The notes beneath the pieces were generated by a model. The model did no database searches and was not told the DNA's origin. It saw only the letters and a program-made list of their open reading frames with translations. This document shows, one piece after another, positions 1 through 10,465 of a stretch of 64,000 nucleotides of DNA. The stretch comes from Tanypteryx hageni (taxonomy: Eukaryota; Arthropoda; Insecta; Odonata; Petaluridae). The translations under genes were made by a program, and so were the position numbers. Every line of letters begins with the position of its first letter. Within the stretch, counting starts at the first letter, position 1. Location: contig CM054116.1 of assembly GCA_028673005.1 (NCBI GenBank), positions 101,410,207 through 101,474,206 of the forward strand, given 5' to 3'.

Positions 1-715
1 GGGGCGGTAAGAGAGGTCAAGGCAGGAGTTAATGGGGCGAGGAAACAGGAGAATCGGGAGAGGAGGAGGGTCGCGTGAATGGGGAGAGGGAGGGATGGAT
101 AAAGAGGGGTAGATGTAAACCTGTTGGGGGAGAAAGGAGGTAACGTACTGAGAAAAAATGAGGCCGGATGAGACGGATATGAGGCAGGGAGTGCGCGGAA
201 GGCAAGAGGAATGGGACGACGGAGAGGATAATAGAGGGAAAAAAGAAGGTGTGGGGAGGAAAAATGAAAAATGTAGCGGCGACGTGAACTTCGGTGGCAG
301 AAAACGGGGGTGTCGGAGAGAAAACTGGGGGATAAGGAGAGGAAGAGAGATGGGGAAGGTGATAGAGGGAAGAGAAAGAGAGAGGGTAGGAGCAGAGAGA
401 GAGAGAGAGAGAAAGGTTGGGAGTTTGGGAGAAGAGGCGAGGGAGAGAGGAAGGGGAGGAAGATTTTTGCATGTGAAGAAGACAAAAGAGGTGGTGAAGC
501 GGATTTGCAAAAATAGAAGGTCATAAGGCTCCAAAATAGACAAAAACAGCTCGTTGTGCGAAGGGTATTATGGTAGGGCTGGTCTGGGTCGGATGGATAT
601 GAGCAAAAAAAACTCGTTGAAAATGGCATTTGTGGATCCTTGCTCGCAAGGGTTCCGCTTTGGTAATTTGCATATTATAAGAGACTATAAGCGAATACTA
701 ATAATTTACCAAAAA
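1..715. other. Intergenic, purine-rich patch then unique-looking DNA
   Basis: The first 500 bases are rich in G and A, with a GAGA run near 380-415. Open frames here code only for R/E/G or S/P/L low-complexity peptides and are unlikely to be real. From 500 to 715 the composition becomes mixed. A 68-codon frame at 554-760 runs into the inverted-repeat element that follows, so it is not a convincing gene. I see no RNA gene or promoter signature. Confidence 0.5.
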
Positions 716-1082
716 GACGTCCGCCAGAGAAGGGCCCACTTTGTCGGTATAGAGTTATGAATGCAGCGGTATTCTGTGATAAATTACGAGTAAAATAAAA
801 GAATAATCACACTCCTATGTTGAAAAAAAAAATTTTATTGAATATTACAGATGATATTTAAAAACAGTGTTTTGAGTAAATTGTAGCCTAAATCACGATA
901 TTAAAAATAATTTCTTCTCGTACTTTATTTATGGATATAATTTCTCTATACGGATATTCTTAATAAACCAGAGAACCGTTCTATGCACTTTTTTAGATAT
1001 AGGTATTTCTACCCTTTTTCACAAAAATGCTGATATCTCCGAAACTAGAATCGGAAAAGTGGGTCCTTCTCTGGCGGACGTC
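716..1082. mobile_element. Inverted-repeat DNA element (MITE-like)
   Basis: The left end begins GACGTCCGCCAGAGAAGG at 716 and the same sequence appears inverted ending at 1082. The match continues inwards for about 40 bases with scattered mismatches (CCCACTTT, then a diverged stretch). The interior of about 280 bp is AT-rich with no coding capacity. This is the structure of a small non-autonomous DNA transposon. I could not find a clear target duplication next to the ends, so the exact termini and superfamily are open. A simple genomic inverted duplication is the alternative. Confidence 0.55.
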
Positions 1083-2611
1083 CGCATATAAGCGTATTAC
1101 GCGGATTTGATTTTTAGTGCTAAGAAAGAGACGAACGCTCTTGTTATAACACAGTTAAAGTCTTAAAGGTGGTATGAGACTTTAAAGGCATGAATACGAA
1201 GGTTACGATAAATATATTATCAAATTATGACTGAGATAGCATTGGAACTAGGAAAAGAACTAGAATGGAAATTTTAAAATAAATTTCACGGCTCTCCTAA
1301 TAAACGAAAACCATGGAAGATTTCTACAAAGAAATGACACATGCTATATATTGTTATGCAGAAAAATATACCTTCCTTGTTCAAGATAAATATTCACTGC
1401 TGATAAGATATAAAAACTACACGAAAACGTTGAAATTGATCGGGAGGTAGTTTTACTAACACATTTTTTCGAGCACCTCATCTCGCGCATACCTTACATG
1501 CCACCTGTTACAACATAATTGTGATGTTACGTCTTAACTTTGCAAACATTATCTTTCCCTTCCAACCCACCCAAACGAATATTCTCCCTGATAAAAATAA
1601 ATGGATTCCGTGGGACCAAAGCGACGCCGAAGAAAACTGAAAAAAGGGCTTTTTGCATGAACTCGCGGTGAAATATTTCACGACTCCGTGTCGCTTTCCG
1701 CCCGTTGATCGGATTAAAAATAAGTAGCGCGACTAGAACTAGAACCGAGCGCTTCACGTGCACACAGATACCGATGGAATTGATGGCGCCGAGAGAAATA
1801 CAGCAGATTCAAATTTCCAAAAAAATGGCATTAACCGAGTATTTGCGCTATTCTTGAAAACTGGAGACGCAAAAGTTTCATAACGGACGAACCGAAAAGT
1901 CAATTCTTAGAGCGGAAACCCGTCGTAGTTTGGGGATGAGAAAATCGAACGAAATTTTATAAGGAGACGAGGAAAACCGAATACCCATGCTGCTAGATGG
2001 AAACTTCTGAGAAAGAAAAAATATATGAATATAAAATACTTCGGAAATTTAAAATAATTTTCATATTGTGGGCGAGAAAGCTCCGAGGAAAAGGAAGGGG
2101 CACACACAAAGGAGGAAATCGATTTTCGAAAAAATAACAAGCGAGACCCGAAAATTGCAGATAAACTCGACGCCGTCCTAAACGCGCGTGGCAATCTTCC
2201 TTCTTCCGCTGAATCACTCGCACCAAAGCAAGCGAAGAACGGCGCAGAAAGGTTTAATTTCCTCTGGTGCTTTCCACGCGCGCTAAGGCAAATAACGTAA
2301 GGTCTTCGCGAAACCGCCTCTTACGTCACGGATGCTTTACGTCGGGAAGAGAGGCGGGAAAGAGAGAAAAAACTTACAAAGAGGCGAATATAAAAGGGAA
2401 ACGAAGAGAGCGGAGGATGACACGATGTGTATTTGCGAGAGCGAAACAGGCGACAGAATCGCAATTCGCGTTTTCGGTCGAGATGGAATGAGAATGAAGG
2501 ATGTTTTCAGGCGAGAGAGTAGTATCGCGGGGGAGAAGAGGGGGCGGGGGGGTTGGCGGAAAATATGGAGAAGGAATTGTGCGGAAACGCGCAATGAAAA
2601 AAGAGAGGATC
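1083..2611. other. Intergenic; no supported gene
   Basis: The sequence is AT-rich to 1500, then richer in CpG. A 78-codon frame on the minus strand (1763-1527) starts with a hydrophobic stretch that resembles a signal peptide (VLVLVALLIF near residues 8-17). Nothing downstream resembles a known secreted family, and there is no supporting promoter or splice signal. Frames at 2267-2754 and on the opposite strand are basic, low-information peptides. I do not call a gene. Confidence 0.4.
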
Positions 2612-3094
2612 TAGGGCCCAACATACGGCCCGCGGGCCAAATTTGGCCCGCCGACACATTTTGTGTGGCCCGGCAGGATTTAACTCAGCTGGTCCTTTCC
2701 TTTTCCGTAAAAAATACAAGTGAAATTTGTTATGGATATAAATTGCATGCGTGAACAAACATTCTCTCTTATGGAATTAAACAAAGCCCCATTACGTTTA
2801 GCACTGGTAGAGTTTAAGATACATTCTAAGAACAGCAACTACCAGCATTACTCCGGATATAAGTGGAATGGCGAGAGAAAAACAGTGCAACACCTCCCAC
2901 CGAGTAAGTAAATTATATTTGTTTGCCACCTCATTTTTGTCGCATTAAAATAGCATGTGAAAGTTGTTACGGTAATTACTGAATCTAAAATAGTTTACTT
3001 CAATTTTTATATACAAAACTTTCATAGCGTGGCCCATCTAGGTGCAATGAAGGTCGATTTTGGCCCGTGTCAACTTTTGAGTTGCGCACCTCTG
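2612..3094. mobile_element. hAT-like non-autonomous element
   Basis: The left end reads TAGGGCCCAAC and then a run of GGCCCGCGGGCC-type words. The right end, read on the minus strand, is CAGAGGTGCGCAAC. Both fit the YAGRGGTGSSCAAC-type terminus common to many hAT elements if the left end has lost three bases. The interior GGCCC-rich subterminal words (2625-2680, and GGCCCATCTAGG near 3030) are also typical. No convincing 8-bp target duplication remains. The interior of about 480 bp carries no transposase. A related remnant lies at 52443-52510. Confidence 0.65.
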
Positions 3095-3648
3095 ATAAAT
3101 ATATAAAGGAAGGAATAAAATAAACCCGCCGAGGGAGTTATCGTTCCTCTTTTATTTTACGACTCCAGGCAGGACGGGAGCGATTGGGTGTTTCTCTTCC
3201 ATCATATCGGCGCCCTCGATTGGTTAATAATAAATGATTGAAGATGATTGCGCGGAAGAACAAACCGCGATAAGCCGGATAGGATAAGAAGCCACTCCAG
3301 AGCGAGGTCGATGCACATGGCTCGCAGATGAGGGAAGTGCGCTCTCGAGGTGGTAAATATAGGGACGATGGTGCATGCGGAAGAAGCCAATGTAGAGGAT
3401 GCCGACAAAGGAAGAAGGGAGGAGGAAATGAAGTGGTAGAGCACGGCATTAACATGAAGGAGTTAGAGATAAAGCTCGAGAAGTAGATGGAGGAGGGAGA
3501 AGGAAAGGAGGGAGAGAATAGGGAAGAAAAGACGGGGAAAGAGGAGGGAGTTGGATAGTGCGAGGGAGGAATAATGGGAGAGAGAAAGGGAGAGAAAGAA
3601 AAGAAATATTATGAGAAAAAGAGGGAGAGGAGAACAAACAGAAAAATG
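3095..3648. other. Intergenic with GA-rich tract
   Basis: Mixed sequence to about 3460 is followed by a GA-rich tract (3470-3640) made of irregular GGAGG and GAGAAAG words. Minus-strand frames here (105, 80 and 86 codons) are S/P/L-rich products of the tract or show no family signature. Nothing is supported as a gene. Confidence 0.45.
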
Positions 3649-3795
3649 CCTTTATTTGGGCAAGGTTGAGGCTTGTTGGCCGTACCTTACGCTTAAATCC
3701 AATCGTCAAATATATTAAAATTTACCATATTAGAAAAGATATTCACACATTACAGTGAAAAAAGACAATAACAAGTATACAAGGGCAATTGGAAT
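3649..3795 (-). repeat. LINE-3'-end-like repeat, copy 1, left part
   Basis: The stretch starts CTTTATTTGGGC, the word that opens the repeats at 20770, 30890 and 38037. Read on the minus strand it gives CCCAAATAAAG, a polyadenylation-like terminus. The similarity after the first 40 bases is weak. The matching inner part of the repeat reappears at about 4500-4615, on the other side of the LINE fragment. I infer that one copy was split by a later plus-strand LINE insertion. Confidence 0.45.
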
Positions 3796-3799
3796 ATGA

Positions 3800-4476
3800 A
3801 TTTTAAGAGAGATAAAGTTCATTCGAATATCGGGTAAAGAAGAGAATATGAACATAAGTATTGGAGGAAAGCCTTTAGAACAACTTGCAGACTATAAATA
3901 CCTTGGAAGCATCATAACAAGAGAAGCAAAATGTACGGATGAGATCAGGACTAGAATAGGAAAAGCAAAAGCGGCTTTCAGAAGAAAGAAACACCTACTT
4001 ACGGGGAATGTAAAGGAAGATATCCGCAAGAAGTTCATAAAATGCTATGTATGGAGTATAGCTTTGTACGGGGCAGAAACATGGACGCTAAGGAAAAATG
4101 ACATCGAATACTTGGAAAGCTTTGAAATGTGGGCCTGGAGGAGAATGCTGAAGATAAAATGGACAGATAAGAGGAAAAACGATGAAGTGCTACGAAGAGT
4201 AGGAGAGAAGTGAATGATTATACAGACTATTAGAAAGAGGAAGGCGAACTGGGTTGGACATTACCTGAGGAGAGAATGATTAAAGACGCGTTAGAAGAAA
4301 AACTAGACGGAAAAAGAGAAAGAGGTAAGAAAAGATTTGAGTTGAAAGGGAAAGAGAGTCATTAAGATATGAAGAGGACAGCGGAAAATAGGAGTAATTG
4401 GAGAACCAGGTTTAACAATGAAAAAATCGCAGACCTGTCTACGGACAGACTACCTGTGATGATGAAAGAGATTTAG
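3800..4476 (+). pseudogene. Non-LTR retrotransposon (LINE) pol C-terminal fragment, broken
   Basis: The open part (3848-4213, with homology from about 3803) encodes the region after the reverse-transcriptase catalytic core. It has the hallmark series YLGSIIT, the IGKAKAAF block, the KCYVWSIALYGAETWTL block, FEMWAWRRM, KIKWTDK and VLRRVGE. Reading on past the TGA at 4211-4213 gives IRKRKANWVGHYLRRE in the same frame, then a stop at 4277-4279. After a frame change it continues with EEKLDGKRERG and MKRTAENRSNWR, a TAA at 4363-4365, and ends at TAG 4474-4476. This is the usual C-terminus of arthropod LINE polymerases. The catalytic domain and endonuclease are absent (5' truncation), so the copy is dead. 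Confidence 0.9.
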
Positions 4477-4489
4477 TGAAATTAAGTGG

Positions 4490-4615
4490 TAAAAGCTAAG
4501 TAATACGAAGAATTTTTCATGTATAGTAAAAACCCACTCGCGGGAAAACACCCACAGGAAAGGGGTGTGAAAAACCTGCGCAAATCTACTATAAAAGAGC
4601 TAAGGAAATGAAAAA
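4490..4615 (-). repeat. LINE-3'-end-like repeat, copy 1, right part
   Basis: The block AAAACCCACTCGCGGGAAAA through GGGGTGTGAAAAACCTGCGC matches the inner part of the repeats at 20990-21065 (CCCACTGCAGGAAAACACCC, GGTGTGAAAAACCTGC) and 31080-31160. In those two copies the block lies a few tens of bases from the left part. Here it is separated from it by the LINE fragment. Confidence 0.5.
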
Positions 4616-5449
4616 TATATTGCATGCAAAAATATCGAATGTAACCGAGGTGAATAACACTCGATGAAAACTATGTTACAGGACAAAAAAGAGAGGGAAA
4701 GAAATAGTAAGTGAGAGAGGGAGGGATAGAGAAGGGGAGGGAGAGTGGTAGAGAGAAAGAGGACGGAGGGAGGAAGTGGGTGGGAGAGAGAGGAAAGAGT
4801 GACAGAGAGGGAAAGAGGAAGAGAGATATATGGAGAGAGGACAAGAGAAAGCAAAAAGAACAGATTAAGAGGGAAGGAGTGAAGGAGAGAGATACGAGGA
4901 GAGCACAGGAGCTGTCAAAAATCGAGAGGTCTCCAAGAGAATCCTTAGATACAAACCGGAAAAGCAGAAAAACGCCAGCTGATAAACGAAGCGAGGGCTA
5001 AAAATACTTCGAAAGGGCAAAAGAGAGAGAGAGATATGATGTGGCCCGAAAGGAAAACATTCGCGGCAAAAACGACGGGCAATTGGAGTCGCGCCGAATT
5101 CGTTTCCAGAACGATCACCGATACCCTCATTACAATTTAATGTGGGTCGCGATATGCGAGGGACCTTGGCAAAGACCGTATTGCGGTTTTTACGCGCGCA
5201 GAACGAAGCGGGAGTTACGAGCAACCGTTTGGACCGCATGCGACCGAGAGGGCCTCCTAGGAGTCGGTTTCCAAGATAGGTCGTGTCATCGCCCCATATC
5301 TCTCTCTATCTCTTTCTACCTCTCTCTCTCCCGTTCTTCTTTCGAATACATTCTCTATATACCTTCCACGACGTCTTCCTTCTTCCGGAGCCGCCGCAAG
5401 CTCGTCGGCGCACAATTCAGAAAAAGAGTGTGTATTTTTGGTTAATCAA
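4616..5449. other. Intergenic with GA tract; no gene
   Basis: A GA-rich tract covers about 4685-4860. From 5040 to 5450 the sequence is mixed with a short CT run (5297-5332). Frames of 96, 124 and 134 codons overlap on both strands and show no family motif. None is supported as a gene. Confidence 0.4.
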
Positions 5450-5724
5450 CCTCTTGGATTATTACAGTCATAATTCCTTCCACACCGAATACAATCTCAA
5501 GGGAGGTGCCTATTCTTAACGAAGAGCACCAAGGGGGCCAACGGCTTAACGTCCCTTCCGAAGGAAGGAACGCTGAATTTGCGCGGTCTCCTCAAACCAC
5601 ACAAACAGGAGGCCGGGCGACCTTGGAAAAAGTCCTACTTTCGCAGGATTCGTACCCGCTGCCCTTTAAAGCAGCAGGCGAGTAGCAGCCAGCGTCCTAA
5701 CCACTACACCACCGGCACCCCCAA
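5450..5724 (-). repeat. tRNA-derived SINE
   Basis: On the minus strand the element starts near 5724 with GGGGGTGCCGGTGGTGTAGT. The A-box-like word GTGTAGTGGTTAGGACG lies at 5709-5693, and the B-box-like word GGTACGAATCC at 5656-5646 (consensus GGTTCGANTCC). The body follows with GACGTTAAGCCGTTGG (5553-5538), CCCCTTGGTGCTCTTCGTTA and GAATAGGC, sequence known from tRNA-headed SINEs of many invertebrates. The A-to-B distance and the acceptor stem are imperfect, so this is a SINE head and not a working tRNA gene. The 3' limit near 5450 is approximate. Confidence 0.8.
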
Positions 5725-6390
5725 GCAGGAAAAAGACTCGGGGCGTGTCGAAACCTCGGGATCGAAAGATGGTGGAGAAACAGAATTCCGACGGAAAACA
5801 TATGGCGAACGGAATAAACGGAGAGAGAGGAAGAGAGAGGGAGAGAAGGAGAAGCAAGGATATGGAAAAATACGAAAAAAATTGTGAGATTTTTTTCTGC
5901 CGCTTTCCGCTCGCACGTCTTTCCGTCCCGTCTTCCCTTCCGCCTCCCCCCTAAACCCCAAACGCCGTGCCCTTCGAATCACTCCCAATTTCCCTTCTCC
6001 TCCTCTCTCTTCTGCTCCCTCTTTCCGCCATACGGATCCCGGACTTAATCGCGAGTATTGTGAGATGTGACGATGAGTGATGACGTGGCAGATTCTTCGC
6101 GACTCGTAGGAAAACTCACTCTGCGAAAAAATCCGAGACATTTTTCCCCGTACCAATCGGATTACGGACGGTGGAAGACGATTGAAAGGCAACTGAGCTA
6201 CCTGTTAAGGTCTGGAGATTGAGGGATAGAAGGATGGAAAGAGAAGGGAGAGAAAAAGGAGGGTCAATAAAAAAAGAAGATAGATTTGGAACGCGTGAGG
6301 AAGGGAGTGGTGGGGGAGGAAGAGGAAGGGGCAAAGAAGAGAGAGAGGAGTGGGAACTCTATGGAGTGATGCTGGAGTGGGTACATGCAT
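5725..6390. other. Intergenic; no gene
   Basis: The sequence is mixed, with a GA run at 5818-5852 and GA-rich sequence at 6215-6355. Open frames on both strands are low-complexity R/E/G/K or S/P/L peptides. There is no recognisable RNA or protein family. Confidence 0.4.
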
Positions 6391-6940
6391 ATTGCATGGG
6401 ATCCCCTTTCTCTCTCTCTCTCTGCTCCATCCGTCTCCCAAAGCTGATTTTTTTCTCCTCCGTTTTGCTTCGTTTCCTACTTCTCTCTGCGTGCAATTCT
6501 CTATCTCGCCTTTCTATTTTCCCTATTATTCCTTTCTTCCTCCTCTCTCTATTACCTCTCACTTCCTAACATCTCTCCTCTATCACCTCTCACTTCCTCT
6601 CTTCTCTCTCCCCTTCCCATTCTCTCTCTCCTCTCCCTATTTCCTCTCTCTTCCTCTCTTCCCTCTCTTCTTTCTCCCCTCTCTCCCTCTTTCTCGATCC
6701 TTCCTTCTTTCCCTCACCCCCCTTCTCTCTCTCCATTCTATTTTACTCCTATCCCCCTGTTTCCCTCTCTTCTCTCTCCCTTCTATCACCGACCTCCCCC
6801 CCCCATCCCTCTCTCACTCCACTCTCACACTTTCACTCCTTCCACTATCTTTTAGTAACACATCCTCCATCATATTCTCCCCTGTCCTCTGTCTTCCCTC
6901 GTTTATTCCTCTTGCTTTCCCCTTTTATTTGACCTTGTAA
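6391..6940. repeat. Pyrimidine-rich (CT) tract
   Basis: The tract is about 550 bases of almost pure C/T made of irregular CTCTCC, TTCCTC and TCACCTCTCAC words (the last repeated at 6554 and 6582). The 196-codon frame across it is made of S, L, P and F and is a product of base composition. Such a tract can adopt triplex structures in supercoiled DNA. Confidence 0.8.
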
Positions 6941-8590
6941 AAGTCCTTAAACCCCTTTTTATCACTTCCATTTCTTTATATGGAGCGAGGATGGATATAG
7001 CCGGAGAGGGATAGAAGGAGAGACGGAGAGAGACAGGGACTCTTGCGTTTACGGCTTTCGTTTCTTGGGTAACCGCTTCGCATTGAGGTTAAAATTTTTG
7101 CTTCGTTTTATTTCGTAGGCCTCCGCCATTCCTTTTTATTTTTTTTGCTCCGTGCGCGACTAAACTCTTCCCGGTTTTGGTAAACATTTCGTCCGACGTT
7201 GATATGATAATGAGATACGGAGTTAACTCGATTCGTACGTAACGTTTCAACGAGTCGCGGTCGTACTTTTTCCCTCCTCTATCCCTCGGAGGAATTTCTC
7301 GCGTCTCAGCCCGATGAATGATGAGGTAGTTTAAGTTCTTTGCGGATAAAAGACGTTTTAAACGGAATAGAGACGTGCCTCTCACCCTTTCGAAACAAAT
7401 TAGTATCGTTAAATATCGCCGCGAAAGCCTTAACGAGCGCGGGGCCAATAAAAAAACAAACACGAATCGTGCCAAAGCGTTAGGGAGGGTTCTGTTCTCG
7501 TAACGCGATTTTCAAACGGTGGAGGCGCTTTCGATGACTCTTAATTTCCATCCGTCGCTAACAAAGGATAGAAAAAAATTACAGAGAGAGGGGGGGGGGT
7601 GGGATAAATAAGCCCGCACGAATGACCGATGAGTGCAATATGTTAACGTATTATACGAGGGGAAAGAGAGAAAAAACTGCGGAAACCTAAAATGCATATC
7701 GTAACTGCGAAATTCATGCGATGGTGCTCGGGAGATAATGTATTCGACGCCATGAATAAAAGAGCCATAAATAAAAGTTTTTTTCCCTGCTTACATTACG
7801 AGGGACATGGATGGAAAATGCGTCCGTCCACTCGAGCGAGAGCGGTCAAAATGTGTCGAGTCAAACCTCAAAAAGGGCAAATTTTTAGGCAAGCCGACAG
7901 TAAAATCCCTGATATCGAGAGCCACCGAAAGAAATTTTTAACCGAGATTACGCGTGAAATGCGATCGAAATAAATTCAATGCTGAATTAAACGCCCGGTC
8001 AAAGCGGGGAAATTTCTGTACGCAGTACAACCTCTTCAATAAATAGGAAGCTTTATAAAATAAATGCATGAGGTGTTGCAAATACAGGAAGGTGTTGTTA
8101 AAAGGATCTATTGGTTTTTGGAACAAAATAAGTACATATTGGCATATTTTGCTCAGAAAGAGCGCTAAATTCGGGAATAGTTTATCTATGAAAGAAAAAG
8201 TCAATATAAGCTTCCTTTGTTAAAAGTTGGAGTATAACATTTACAGGATATGAAAACGTATCAAAGTTAGTTTTTCCGAATATTCAAGTATTTAAGCTCA
8301 ATCAATCGATGAATATTTTAAACTAACATTTTATATAATAAAATAATGTTTAAAAGTAATAGGAACAGAAATCGGTGTAGAAATAATACTGGATATGTCA
8401 GGATCAGGGTTATATATGATAGAAGGAATTATAATATTTGTAAAACGCTACAAAAATATCGTACAGAAAGTCAATCGGAACATCGTCCTCAAAATCAGTA
8501 TTGTATTGAATATAGCAGTAATAATAGCACATAACGCTAGATTTTTTCGCTAGGACGCATTAAAAATGTTACACAAAATCAAAGGACAGT
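6941..8590. other. Intergenic; no gene
   Basis: CpG-rich mixed sequence to about 7970 is followed by AT-rich sequence. A 128-codon minus frame (7475-7089) and an 88-codon minus frame (8204-7938) have ordinary composition but no motif I recognise, and neither has flanking splice or promoter support. Confidence 0.4.
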
Positions 8591-8591
8591 T

Positions 8592-8666
8592 AGTACTTGA
8601 TAACTTTTTAACTTACAACAAATATCTAAGCGTATGCTGAACCTTTTTAGAAAGTTATCAAGTACT
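8592..8666. repeat. Inverted repeat, 16-bp perfect arms
   Basis: AGTACTTGATAACTTT at 8592-8607 pairs perfectly with AAAGTTATCAAGTACT at 8651-8666 across a 43-base loop, and the match extends a few bases further with mismatches. It may be the remains of a small foldback element. I see no T-run terminator or associated transcript signal. Confidence 0.7.
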
Positions 8667-9374
8667 TAGGATCGGGATCTTTGTATTTAACAAAATGGTA
8701 TTCGCACGAGGCTTATTGGCTTCATATTCTCCTTTAAACATTATTGTACAAAAACTGTTAAATTAGAGGATATTTTAGATTAAAAGGAGAAAGATACTCA
8801 CCTTTACTCGTTCACCTCTATTTAGCATAAACTATTAAATCTTTTATCAAATTATTCGTTTCGTGGATCGAAAGATTGAGAATATTTGGGACCAAGATTT
8901 ATCGATTGAGTGGAAAAAATCAGAAAACATTTCGTTTTCATTTTAACTACAGCAATGAAAAATAATTTTGTTTCCAAACTTTAACCCTAACGTTTACTTT
9001 ATCGCCAGATATATTGATGTCATCATGTCATAAATGTAGTTGATTATTTATTTTAAAAATAACTATTCGATGCTGTAATCTGGAATTTTTCTAGTTCTTT
9101 TCCAGATTTATTTCAAATGCATTCATTTAAAACTTTTCATTTTAGCTCCCTATGAACTTGAACTTTAACGTAGCACTCAGTACATCTGTCTAATACTTTT
9201 ATTTTTATTGATTTATTCAACACATGGGTTGAATATTACAAACTGAAGGAAAAACAGCATCAAAAATAATAGTTTGAGAAATTAGGAGATTCCTGCTCCT
9301 TCATACAATGGATGAAAGATATAAACTAAGCACGATAATTTATTGTCGAAATAAATTAGCGGATGATTGTATGC
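8667..9374. other. AT-rich intergenic; nothing recognised
   Basis: The sequence is strongly AT-rich with frequent stops in all frames. I see no repeat family, tRNA or coding signal. Confidence 0.5.
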
Positions 9375-9382
9375 CGTAAGAC

Positions 9383-9650
9383 CAGTGGCGGATTCGAGGG
9401 GGGGGGCGATGAAGGCGATAGGTCTCCCCTTGGACGATCCAATTCTCTGAACTTTGTGCATTCTTAAATTCATTCCGCGCAATATTCCTTGTTTCTATAC
9501 CGAGGATTAAGTCTGTATGATAAGGGAAAGATAGATTCTGATGGGGATACAGATTTTTAAAATGTGCGCTCGTCAGCAGAAGCGGAATCAAGAAAGGGGG
9601 GACAATTGGAGCGATCGCCCCCCCTTGGGAAGTTTCTGGATCCGCCCTTG
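9383..9650. mobile_element. hAT-type MITE with perfect 8-bp target duplication
   Basis: The element begins CAGTGGCGGATTCGAG and ends, on the minus strand, CAAGGGCGGATCCAGA. The shared core GGCGGAT and the G-rich subterminal runs are typical of a widespread invertebrate MITE type. The eight bases before it (9375-9382, CGTAAGAC) are repeated exactly after it (9651-9658), which fixes both ends and matches the 8-bp duplication made by hAT transposases. The element is 268 bp long with no transposase, so it would depend on an enzyme supplied from elsewhere. The intact duplication suggests a fairly recent insertion. Confidence 0.88.
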
Positions 9651-9658
9651 CGTAAGAC

Positions 9659-10145
9659 AATAACAGGTAGACTCGCACAATGGTGAAGTAATAAAGAACT
9701 TAGACATTACTACGTGAAAAATATATTTTTTAAATAATTCTTTTGCTTTAAACGGTTAGGATTTTATGTAAGACGGAGATAATATTTGTTCAAGTATCGT
9801 ATTTTCCTGTTTCTTCGCGGATCAATCCCGAGTATTCTAAATAGAACAAGAAAATCGACATAAGGGGAAGAATTATAGGAGAATGGGAATGGCGGAATAC
9901 CGATAAGAAGGTGGGCACGGACGTAGGAATGGAGGAATTTATGACGCGAGGCCGCACTACATTAACCGCGCTGCATGAAGAAGCTAATTGCGGAGTTTTA
10001 TTCGGAGGGGTGTGTTAGAGCGCGGTGGTTGTGGCGGCCAACATATGAATAAAAATACCTTCCGGGTGAAATTAAACCTCTTTTGCGCCCTTGCGGCGCA
10101 AGAGGATATGCCCATCGTTCCGAATAACCGTCAGGGAAGGAAATA
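9659..10145. other. Intergenic; no gene
   Basis: Mixed sequence with stops in all frames. No repeat or gene feature is recognised. Confidence 0.45.
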
Positions 10146-10149
10146 AGAG

Positions 10150-10465
10150 CAGGGGAGAGAGAGAGAGAGAGAAAAAGAGCGAGAAATGGAGGGGGAAGAG
10201 GGAGGAAGGGATGGAGGAAGGGAGAGAGGAATGAGAGGATGGAGGAAAGGAGGAAGGGACAAAAGAAGAGAGAAAGGGAGAGAGGATGGAGGAAAGGAGG
10301 AAAGGAAAGAGAGGAATGAGAGGGTGGAAAAAAGGAAGAGAGAAAAGGAGGGAGGAAGGGAAGGAAGAAAGGAGGGAGGGATGAAAGGACGAAAGGAGGG
10401 AGGAAGGGACGAAAGGAGGGAGGGAGGGAGAAAGGAGGGATGGAGGGAGAAAAGGCGGTACGAGT
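10150..10465. repeat. GA minisatellite (GGAGGAAGGGA-type words)
   Basis: The tract is purine-only over most of its length. GGAGGAAGGGACGAAAGG and GGAGGGAGAAAGGAGGGATG words recur at irregular spacing. Overlapping frames on both strands (98 to 189 codons) are artefacts of the repeat. Confidence 0.8.

Noticed and set aside
5636..5724. Functional tRNA gene on the minus strand
   Set aside because: A- and B-boxes are present but the acceptor and anticodon stems do not pair properly, and a SINE body follows directly.
6350..6940. 196-codon ORF
   Set aside because: It is a translation of a pure pyrimidine tract.
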